From assembly GCA_934590505.1 (NCBI GenBank), contig CAKTPC010000129.1:1-5677 (forward strand): 5,677 nucleotides of DNA, written 5' to 3'. Below the pieces are notes generated by a model. That model saw only the letters and a list, made by a program, of their open reading frames with translations, searched no databases and had not been told where the DNA came from. Shown one piece after another: positions 1-4,883 of the stretch. The translations under genes and the position numbers were made by a program. The stretch comes from an uncultured Oscillospiraceae bacterium (GTDB lineage Bacteria; Bacillota; Clostridia; Oscillospirales; Oscillospiraceae). Each line of letters starts with the position of its first letter. Positions within the stretch are counted from its first letter, which is position 1.

Positions 1-290
1 GCGTGCAGCAGGGGATGATAAGCGTGACGCGCGTCGAGACCACGGGCGACCTGCGCTACTGCAAGGTGTGGCTGTCTGTAATGGGTATGCAGAACGAAAA
101 GGACTTCCGCAAGGGACTGAAGTCCGCTTCGGGCTGGCTGCGCCATGAGCTTGCCGGTTCTATGAACCTGCGTTATACCCCGGAGCTTGTGTTCGAGATT
201 GACCACAGCATCGAGTACGGCGCGCACATCAGCCAGATGATAAGCGAGCTTGACATCAAGCACGACGAGGATGAGGACAATGAACTATAA
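1..290 (+). CDS. rbfA: Ribosome-binding factor A (RbfA), 3'-terminal part
   Basis: RbfA is a small cytoplasmic KH-fold protein that binds the 30S subunit and helps mature the 5' end of 16S rRNA. The reading frame is open from the left edge (first whole codon at position 3) and gives 95 residues to a TAA at 288-290. Visible family signatures are the strand ISVTRVETTGDLRYCKV followed by WLSVMG, then the helix-kink-helix with the Ala-x-Gly kink in KSASGWLRHEL, then LRYTPELVFEID and a C-terminal helix with SIEYG. The valine codon GTG at position 3 is internal, because family members carry roughly 20-30 more residues before this point; those lie outside the window. The tail is very acidic (HDEDEDNEL). 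The 3' end overlaps the next gene by 11 bp, indicating translational coupling. Family assignment is secure; only the N-terminus is missing. Confidence 0.93.
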   Translation, partial: VQQGMISVTRVETTGDLRYCKVWLSVMGMQNEKDFRKGLKSASGWLRHELAGSMNLRYTPELVFEIDHSIEYGAHISQMISELDIKHDEDEDNEL

Positions 291-1215
291 ACAGTGCGCA
301 AAGCTCCTGCTGACGCATGAGAATATACTGATCGTTACCCACAGAAACCCGGACGGGGACACTGTCGCGAGCGCGGCGGCGCTATGCAGTGCCTTGCGCC
401 GCGGCGGGAGAAACGCATACCTCTATCCCAACCCGCAGGTGAACCGCCATCTGCGCCCGTTCGCGGAGCAGTATTTTGCACCTGAGGATTTTACGGCAAA
501 GTACACGGTCGCTGTGGATGTGGCGACGGAGGGGATGCTGCCGAAGGGATTTGAGGGTGCGGTCGACCTCTGCATCGACCACCACCCAACAAACTCCGGC
601 TACGCCGGCGAAACGCTTGTCCGCGCGGACAAGTCCTCCTGCGCAGAGGCCGTGATGGAAGTCATCCTCTGCATGAACACCGACCTTACACCTGACGAGG
701 CGACGCTTCTTTATATAGGTCTCACGACAGATACCGGCTGCTTCCAGTATTCCAACACCAGCGCTGCGAGCTTTCGCGCGGCGGCGGAGCTGCTGCGGCT
801 CGGCGCAGACAACGCAATGGTCAACACGGTATTCTTCCGCAAGGTGTCCCGTGCGCGGCTCAAGCTCGAGAGCATGATATACTCCGGGCTGCAGTATTTC
901 CGCGACGGAAAGATAGCCGTTGCGACTATCACCTTGGAAATGATGGAAAAGGCCGGCGCGACCGAGGATGACTGCGACGATCTTGCCGGTCTTGCCGGTC
1001 GCGTCGAGGGCAGCGTCCTTAACATCACTATCCGCGAACAGGAGGACGGTTCGAGTAAGATTTCCGTCCGCTCGACACCTGAGATAAGCAGCAGCGATAT
1101 CTGTGCGGTGTTCGGCGGTGGCGGCCACGCAATGGCGGCCGGCTGCACGATATACGGCAAGCCCGACAAGGCGCGAGATATGCTGCTGAGTGTTATAGAC
1201 GAGGTCTGGAAATGA
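280..1215 (+). CDS. nrnA: DHH-family phosphoesterase NrnA (oligoribonuclease / pAp phosphatase)
   Basis: The 311-residue product is a cytoplasmic DHH-DHHA1 phosphoesterase. Family members degrade 2-5 nt RNA fragments and dephosphorylate pAp to AMP using Mn2+. Seen in the sequence: motif I THRNPDGD with H21, D25 and D27; motif II VAVDVA with D80; motif III DHHPTN with D100, H101 and H102; motif IV GLTTDTG with D151; and the C-terminal DHHA1 substrate-binding loop GGGGHAMAAG at about 279-288. All expected metal ligands are present, and the length is normal for the family. The ATG at 280 is preferred over in-frame codons from 250 because GAGG at 267-270 lies 9 bp upstream and the protein then begins at the usual place before helix 1. 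One small deviation is Ala30 where many members have Gly after the PDGD motif. It overlaps rbfA by 11 bp and truB by 4 bp, as in the common rbfA-nrnA-truB order. Whether it acts mainly on nanoRNA or pAp cannot be told from sequence. Confidence 0.93.
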   Translation: MNYKQCAKLLLTHENILIVTHRNPDGDTVASAAALCSALRRGGRNAYLYPNPQVNRHLRPFAEQYFAPEDFTAKYTVAVDVATEGMLPKGFEGAVDLCIDHHPTNSGYAGETLVRADKSSCAEAVMEVILCMNTDLTPDEATLLYIGLTTDTGCFQYSNTSAASFRAAAELLRLGADNAMVNTVFFRKVSRARLKLESMIYSGLQYFRDGKIAVATITLEMMEKAGATEDDCDDLAGLAGRVEGSVLNITIREQEDGSSKISVRSTPEISSSDICAVFGGGGHAMAAGCTIYGKPDKARDMLLSVIDEVWK

Positions 1216-2084
1216 ACGGTATTCTCCTCATCGATAAGGAGCAGGACTGGACGAGCAATGATGTCGTCGCAAAGCTCAAGGGTATCCTGCATGAGCGGCG
1301 CATCGGGCACTCCGGTACGCTCGACCCGATGGCAACGGGGCTGCTGGTGGTGTTCGTTGGCCGCGCGACCCGTGCCGTTGAGTTTGCCGAAGGGCACGAC
1401 AAGCGCTATCTTGCCTCACTGCGCCTCGGCGTTACGACGGACACGCAGGACACCACCGGGAATGTGCTGAAAACCGACGACGCAGCAGGTATTGATGAAG
1501 CAGCGCTGAGAGCGGTACTTGACCGATTCACCGGAGCACAGCTCCAGACGCCGCCGATGTACTCGGCGATAAAGGTGAACGGGCGGAGACTGTACGATAT
1601 TGCCCGCAGCGGCGGAGAGGTCGAGCGCGCGCCAAGGCCGATATGCGTAAAGAGCATTGAAATAACAGGACGCGACGGGGACGATTGGCTGCTTGACATC
1701 AGCTGTTCCAAGGGTACATATGTGCGCACGTTGTGCAATGATATCGGCGATGCGCTCGGCTGCGGCGGCTGTATGAGCGCGCTCAGGCGCACCGGCGCGG
1801 GAGCCTTCACGCTTGACGGCGCGGTGAAGATAAGTGAGGTCCAGCGCCTTGCGGACGAGGGGAAAGCGGAAGAACTTCTCATTCCTGTGGACAGGCTGTT
1901 CAAGGGAACAAAAAAGTGCACCGCTTCGTCTGAAACGGAGAAGAAGATTCGCTGCGGCAATCCTGTCAAGACTTCCCTTCCGGATGGAGAATACAGAGTA
2001 TACTCCGCGGACGGGGAATTTCTGATGCTCGGCCGTGTGCAGCGCGGCATTATGAAAACAGTAAAAAGCTTTTTTGAGGTATAA
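1212..2084 (+). CDS. truB: tRNA pseudouridine-55 synthase TruB
   Basis: TruB converts U55 in the T-loop of nearly all elongator tRNAs to pseudouridine and also acts as a tRNA chaperone in the cytoplasm. The 290-residue product has the usual order of motifs: the N-terminal MNGILLIDKEQDWTSND; the catalytic loop GHSGTLDPMATG at 32-43 with the nucleophile Asp38; RLGVTTDTQDTTG at 71-83; TPPMYSAIKVNGRRLYDIAR at 113-132; and CSKGTYVRTLCNDIG at 165-179, carrying the active-site Arg172. The C-terminal TruB_C/PUA-like segment (about 245-290, with YRVYSADGEF) is complete, and the length is normal. The start is fixed by an ATGA overlap with the nrnA stop (1212-1215) and by GAGG at 1201-1204, 7 bp upstream. 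The stop lies 7 bp before the ribF ATG, so translation of the cluster is probably coupled. No key residue is missing. Confidence 0.96.
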   Translation: MNGILLIDKEQDWTSNDVVAKLKGILHERRIGHSGTLDPMATGLLVVFVGRATRAVEFAEGHDKRYLASLRLGVTTDTQDTTGNVLKTDDAAGIDEAALRAVLDRFTGAQLQTPPMYSAIKVNGRRLYDIARSGGEVERAPRPICVKSIEITGRDGDDWLLDISCSKGTYVRTLCNDIGDALGCGGCMSALRRTGAGAFTLDGAVKISEVQRLADEGKAEELLIPVDRLFKGTKKCTASSETEKKIRCGNPVKTSLPDGEYRVYSADGEFLMLGRVQRGIMKTVKSFFEV

Positions 2085-2091
2085 ACAATTT

Positions 2092-3000
2092 ATGGCAAAA
2101 ACAAAACGCGCGATAGCACTGGGTTTCTTCGACGGGGTGCATATCGGCCATGGCTCACTGCTGGAAAAAACAAAGCAGCGCGCTGCCGAGATCGGTGCGA
2201 TGCCGTCAGTGCTGAGCTTTGACGTGCATCCGGATAACCTTGTGTTCAATACCGAGGTCCCGCTTATCAACAGCCCGATCGGCAGAGAGGAGATCATCCG
2301 CCGCTGCTACGGGATAGATAACGTCGTGTTCATCCATTTCAACAAGCACGTGATGTGCATGCCGTGGCAGGTGTTTGTTGATTCGATCATAGACGAGTTG
2401 AACATCGGCTGGGTCGTCGTCGGGCACGACTTCTGCTTTGGCTACAAAGGCGAAGGCAAGGCGGAAAAGCTCAAGGCCTACTGCGAGGAGCGCGGGATCG
2501 GCTGCGACATTATGCCGCCGGTCATGCTGGATGGGCGCATCGTCAGCTCCACCTATATCCGCAAGCTCATTGCGGAAGGGGACATGGAGGAGGCGGAGCG
2601 CTATCTCGGCCACCCGCATACACTGTCAGACACTGTCCACTCCGGTTATCATATCGGCAGAAAGCTCGGCACGCCGACGATAAACATGCACTTTCCCGAG
2701 GGTGTTATCATACCGCGCCATGGTGTATATGCCGCAAAGGTCTACCTTGAGGGCGGCGAGAACTACGTAGCGGTGACAAATGTCGGTATCAGGCCGACAG
2801 TTGGAAACGGGAACAGCGTCACGGTAGAGAGCCATCTGCTGGATTACAGCGGCAATCTGTACGGACGGCAAGCGAGAGTTGAGTTTTATAAATTTCTGCG
2901 CCCGGAAAAGAAGTTTTCCGGATTTGAGGAGCTCTCAACGCAGATACGCCGCGACGCGGATAGCGCTAAAGAATATTTTGAAAACAAAGACAAGAAGTGA
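2092..3000 (+). CDS. ribF: Bifunctional riboflavin kinase / FMN adenylyltransferase RibF
   Basis: RibF phosphorylates riboflavin to FMN and adenylates FMN to FAD in the cytoplasm. The 302-residue product has both domains. The N-terminal nucleotidyltransferase domain (about 1-175) carries the HIGH-type signature GFFDGVHIGH at 11-20, GHDFCFGYKGEG at 111-122 and SSTYIRKLIAEGDMEEA at 152-168. The C-terminal flavokinase domain (about 180-300) carries GRKLGTPTINM at 189-199 (the PTAN-type nucleotide/Mg loop), GIRPTVG, and VESHLLDYSG with the likely catalytic base Glu246. The ATG at 2092 is preferred to an in-frame TTG at 2074, which would overlap truB and lacks a good Shine-Dalgarno; the ATG has GAGGT at 2076-2080 with an 11-bp spacer, somewhat long. 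Cys115 stands where many family members have Arg in the DFRFG motif. The gene is the last of the tightly packed cluster, with no hairpin terminator seen directly after it. Confidence 0.95.
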   Translation: MAKTKRAIALGFFDGVHIGHGSLLEKTKQRAAEIGAMPSVLSFDVHPDNLVFNTEVPLINSPIGREEIIRRCYGIDNVVFIHFNKHVMCMPWQVFVDSIIDELNIGWVVVGHDFCFGYKGEGKAEKLKAYCEERGIGCDIMPPVMLDGRIVSSTYIRKLIAEGDMEEAERYLGHPHTLSDTVHSGYHIGRKLGTPTINMHFPEGVIIPRHGVYAAKVYLEGGENYVAVTNVGIRPTVGNGNSVTVESHLLDYSGNLYGRQARVEFYKFLRPEKKFSGFEELSTQIRRDADSAKEYFENKDKK

Positions 3001-3007
3001 ACCGACG

Positions 3008-3035
3008 TTCACACGCACATGTTCACGGGCATAAA
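3008..3035 (+). promoter_or_regulatory. Weak candidate sigma-70-type promoter before the PepSY gene
   Basis: In the 76-bp gap after ribF, TTCACA (3008-3013, five of six consensus bases) and CATAAA (3030-3035, four of six) are separated by 16 bp. Transcription would begin near 3042, leaving a short leader that includes the ribosome binding site. Matches this good can arise by chance, and the gene could equally be read from the upstream operon. Confidence 0.3.
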
Positions 3036-3058
3036 TGCCGGGCGAGAGCCGAAAACGG

Positions 3059-3065
3059 AAAGGGG
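3059..3065 (+). promoter_or_regulatory. Ribosome binding site deciding the PepSY gene start
   Basis: The purine run AAAGGGG ends 11 bp before the ATG at 3077. The alternative in-frame ATG at 3035 has no Shine-Dalgarno upstream and would add 14 basic residues encoded across this very site, so 3077 is taken as the start. Confidence 0.6.
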
Positions 3066-3076
3066 TAAAGTTAAAA

Positions 3077-4009
3077 ATGAGTACGGATAACGATTACGGT
3101 ACGACTTCGACTGTAAAGAATAAAAAGCGTATGCCGACATGGCTGGTCATTCTGCTGATCCTTGTTCTTTTTGCGGCTGGCGTGCTTGCCGGGCTGAAGC
3201 TTTCGACGATCAACGAGCCGGCCGGGCTTTGGGCACGGGTATTTCCAGAGGCCGTTGAGCCGACCATGACCGCTGTGCCGACAGCGACGCTGAAGCCGAG
3301 CGAGTCTGCAAAGCCCGCGGCGGCTGCGAAACCCTCCGTAAAGCCGACAGAGAGCGCCGAGCCTACAGCAAGTGCAAAACCAGAGGAGAGCACGGAACCT
3401 GCGGCAAGCGCAGAACCGGAAGCAAGCGTGAAACCGGAAGAATCCGCAAAGCCCGAGGCGAGCGCTGCACCGACAGAAGCGACACCGGAGCCGGCCGCAC
3501 CCGCGGAGCCTGAATACATAGAGCCGGAGACCGCTGTCAGTGCCGCGCTCAAACACGCGAAGGTCAGCGAAAAGGACGCGGATGTATATAAAGCGCGCAT
3601 CGAAGAGCTCAGAGGAACGAGCGTTTACATCATCGGCTTCACTGCTGGAGACGCGGATTATGAATATGAGATCAATGCTGTCACCGGCAAGGTCGAGGGC
3701 TGGGAGCGTCTGCGCAGTGGAGCTGCCGCGGCCCCAGCGGAAGCCGCTTCCGTGTCGGAGGTCAGCGGTGCAAGCACCGCGGCAGGCTCCAATCTGCCGG
3801 AGCTTATAGATGTGCAGGCTGCGAAGCTGACAGCTTACAGCCATGCGGGCATAGTGGAAAAGGACGCGCAGAGCGTCAAGTCCGCGCTCAGGCTTGACGG
3901 GCTGAAGCTTGTCTATGAGATCCAATTCTCAGCGGACAAATACGATTATGACTATACAGTTGACGCGGTTAGCGGGGATATAATCAGCAATGCGAAAACC
4001 GCAAAATAA
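3077..4009 (+). CDS. Membrane-anchored protein with Pro-rich hexad stalk and two PepSY domains
   Basis: The 310-residue product has four visible parts. A short, basic cytoplasmic N-terminus (about 1-20, KNKKR) precedes one hydrophobic helix at 21-41, with no lipobox or obvious signal-peptidase site, so it is probably a type II anchor. A low-complexity Ala/Glu/Pro/Lys stalk spans about 63-148 and includes seven perfect hexads ending in Pro (91-132). Two PepSY-like domains follow at about 150-212 and 245-307. They resemble each other with a constant offset of 96 residues: EKDA at 165 and 261, YEYEINAVTGKV at 195 and YDYTVDAVSGDI at 291. PepSY domains are known as prodomains or inhibitors of M4 peptidases and as parts of cell-surface proteins, so an extracytoplasmic role in protein binding or protease inhibition is a guess from the family. 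No catalytic domain is present. It follows the ribF cluster and ends just before an intrinsic terminator. The specific function is unknown. Confidence 0.85.
   Translation: MSTDNDYGTTSTVKNKKRMPTWLVILLILVLFAAGVLAGLKLSTINEPAGLWARVFPEAVEPTMTAVPTATLKPSESAKPAAAAKPSVKPTESAEPTASAKPEESTEPAASAEPEASVKPEESAKPEASAAPTEATPEPAAPAEPEYIEPETAVSAALKHAKVSEKDADVYKARIEELRGTSVYIIGFTAGDADYEYEINAVTGKVEGWERLRSGAAAAPAEAASVSEVSGASTAAGSNLPELIDVQAAKLTAYSHAGIVEKDAQSVKSALRLDGLKLVYEIQFSADKYDYDYTVDAVSGDIISNAKTAK
3347..3472 (+). repeat. Seven 18-bp units encoding a hexapeptide Pro-rich repeat
   Basis: Residues 91-132 of the PepSY protein read TESAEP, TASAKP, EESTEP, AASAEP, EASVKP, EESAKP and EASAAP, giving a proline every six residues and a Ser at the third position of every unit. 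Looser units (SESAKP, AAAAKP) precede them at 3299-3334. The DNA copies differ at many synonymous positions, so this is a diverged coding repeat, not a fresh microsatellite. It probably forms an extended, mixed-charge spacer that holds the PepSY domains away from the membrane. Confidence 0.85.
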
Positions 4010-4016
4010 CGATTCC

Positions 4017-4054
4017 AAAGGTTGGGTGCAGCTTGAACGGCGGCCCCAACTTTT
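4017..4054 (+). terminator. Intrinsic terminator after the PepSY gene
   Basis: Seven bases after the stop codon, GTTGGG (4021-4026) pairs with CCCAAC (4045-4050). After a bulged T, the stem continues with G4028-C4044, C4029-G4043, G4031-C4041 and C4032-G4040 around a 7-nt loop. Upstream AAAG (4017-4020) can pair with the TTTT tract at 4051-4054, and a second TTTT follows at 4057-4060. This is the classical GC-stem plus U-tract layout. It should end transcription of the ribF/PepSY unit and isolate the next gene. Confidence 0.75.
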
Positions 4055-4087
4055 GCTTTTGCCTGTTTCTATACGCTGCCGTCTGGA

Positions 4088-4093
4088 TAGAAT
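4088..4093 (+). promoter_or_regulatory. Possible -10 element for the ClpP-like protease gene
   Basis: A promoter is needed between the terminator at 4054 and the ribosome binding site at 4100. TAGAAT here matches five of six -10 consensus bases, but no convincing -35 element lies 16-18 bp upstream and there is no TGn extension. It would place the start of transcription almost on the ribosome binding site, which is tight, so the call is weak. Confidence 0.22.
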
Positions 4094-4099
4094 ACCATA

Positions 4100-4107
4100 G
4101 AGGTGAT
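4100..4107 (+). promoter_or_regulatory. Strong ribosome binding site of the ClpP-like protease gene
   Basis: GAGGTGAT is an eight-base match to the 16S rRNA anti-Shine-Dalgarno and lies 6 bp before the ATG at 4114. It settles the start. The longer in-frame reading from a TTG at 4033 would place coding sequence through the upstream terminator stem. Confidence 0.85.
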
Positions 4108-4113
4108 GAACAG

Positions 4114-4770
4114 ATGGCGGAAAGCGAAAACAAGACCTCGGAGATAAACGAGGTAACGGAGCTCGGGCAGACCCGACAGGGGAGCATACACTGCCTGAGC
4201 ATAATAGGCCAGATCGAGGGGCACCAAATCTTGCCCGAGGATGTAAAGACGACAAAGTATGAGCACGTTCTGCCGATGCTCGCGGCAATCGAGGAGAGCT
4301 CGGAGATAACGGGGCTGCTGATACTGCTTAATACCGTGGGCGGTGACGTGGAGGCGGGGCTTGCGATAGCGGAGCTCATCGCAGGGATGTCGACTCCAAC
4401 CGTGTCACTCGTCCTCGGCGGCGGACATTCGATCGGCGTGCCGCTCGCCGTTGCCGCAAAGCGCAGCTTTATCGCGCCCACGGCGTCAATGACAATACAC
4501 CCCGTGCGGATAAACGGCCTTGTCATAGGCGCACCGCAGACATATGAGTATCTCGCCGGGATGCAGGAGCGCATAGTAAGCTTTGTCACGTCGCACTCCC
4601 GGATAAGCCGCGGGTACTATACCCGCCTGATGTCTGACACATGCAAGCTTGCAAACGACGTCGGGACCATTCTCTCCGGTGAAGAAGCGGTTCAGTGCGG
4701 CCTGATAGACCAGATGGGTACACTTTCCGATGCGCTTGAATATCTGAAAAAGACAGCAGACGTGGAATGA
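4114..4770 (+). CDS. tepA: TepA-type ClpP-like serine protease
   Basis: The 218-residue product belongs to the ClpP/crotonase fold (S14-like) and most resembles the Firmicute translocation-enhancing protein TepA (YmfB). The core contains LLILLNTVGGDVEAGLAIAE (68-87), the oxyanion/nucleophile loop LGGGHSIGVPLAV with Ser106, and SMTIHP with the catalytic His129. A ClpP-like tail, DVGTILSGEEAVQCGLID, follows, in which Asp182 is a candidate third triad residue. No signal peptide or transmembrane helix is seen, so it should be cytoplasmic or peripheral; the first 20 residues are polar and probably disordered. In Bacillus subtilis TepA was linked to protein export and lies next to spoIIIE; here uppP follows instead. 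Terminators on both sides suggest a single-gene unit. Canonical ClpP is less likely because the Ser loop is GGGHSIG, not the usual GxAASMG. Family membership is strong; the substrate, and any need for an AAA+ partner, are unknown. Confidence 0.85.
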   Translation: MAESENKTSEINEVTELGQTRQGSIHCLSIIGQIEGHQILPEDVKTTKYEHVLPMLAAIEESSEITGLLILLNTVGGDVEAGLAIAELIAGMSTPTVSLVLGGGHSIGVPLAVAAKRSFIAPTASMTIHPVRINGLVIGAPQTYEYLAGMQERIVSFVTSHSRISRGYYTRLMSDTCKLANDVGTILSGEEAVQCGLIDQMGTLSDALEYLKKTADVE

Positions 4771-4790
4771 ACACGTCTGCTGTTATTTAT
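4752..4790 (+). terminator. Intrinsic terminator overlapping the 3' end of tepA
   Basis: ACAGCAGACGTG (4753-4764) pairs perfectly over 12 bp with CACGTCTGCTGT (4772-4783), around a 7-nt loop (4765-4771) that contains the TGA stop codon. A T-rich run, TTATTTAT, follows. The left arm is coding sequence for the last residues of the protease. On the opposite strand the stem is followed by CTTTTTC, so it could also stop antisense transcription. Confidence 0.8.
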
Positions 4791-4822
4791 AAAAATGCCC
4801 TGCCACTGCGGTTCTGTATTAC

Positions 4823-4851
4823 TTGTTTTTAAAGTATAAATGTGTTATGAT
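4823..4851 (+). promoter_or_regulatory. uppP: Extended -10 sigma-A-type promoter for uppP
   Basis: TTGTTT (4823-4828) and TATGAT (4846-4851) are separated by exactly 17 bp, and the -10 is preceded by TGT (4843-4845), giving an extended -10. The surrounding 4784-4860 stretch is clearly AT-rich against GC-rich neighbours. Transcription would start near 4858, leaving a leader of about 20-26 nt. It lies just after the tepA terminator, so uppP is probably expressed independently. Confidence 0.75.
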
Positions 4852-4869
4852 ATATTTTACGATTACCGT

Positions 4870-4874
4870 GGGGG
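4870..4874 (+). promoter_or_regulatory. Ribosome binding site of uppP, supports the second ATG
   Basis: A run of five G residues is the only Shine-Dalgarno-like element here. It is 3 bp from the ATG at 4878 (too close) and 9 bp from the in-frame ATG at 4884 (good spacing), favouring the latter. Confidence 0.55.
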
Positions 4875-4883
4875 TTTATGCAG

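Noticed and set aside
382..1128. Long open frame on the minus strand opposite nrnA
   Set aside because: It is a GC-rich shadow of nrnA, has no recognisable domain, and lies opposite a gene with all family motifs intact.
1416..2297. 293-codon open frame on the minus strand opposite truB and ribF
   Set aside because: It spans the junction of two well-supported genes, has a compositionally odd protein rich in Arg, Ser and Cys, and shows no family motif or ribosome binding site.
3028..3039. GGCAT/ATGCC inverted repeat after ribF as a terminator
   Set aside because: The stem is only 4-5 bp with almost no loop, and no T tract follows.
3035..3076. Upstream ATG adding 14 residues to the PepSY protein
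   Set aside because: There is no ribosome binding site before it, and the segment contains the site used by the ATG at 3077.
3071..3925. 284-codon minus-strand open frame rich in Arg, Cys and Phe
   Set aside because: It is the antisense of the Ala/Glu/Pro repeat stalk; the composition follows directly from that repeat, so it is not treated as a gene.
4033..4113. 27-codon N-terminal extension of tepA from a TTG codon
   Set aside because: It begins in the loop of the upstream terminator, lacks a Shine-Dalgarno, and the ATG at 4114 has a near-perfect one. The hydrophobic look of the extension comes from the T-rich tract and is not a signal peptide.
4784..4883. Possible small RNA or riboswitch in the gap before uppP
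   Set aside because: The gap is only about 100 bp, the predicted transcript leader is about 26 nt, and no further hairpin is visible.
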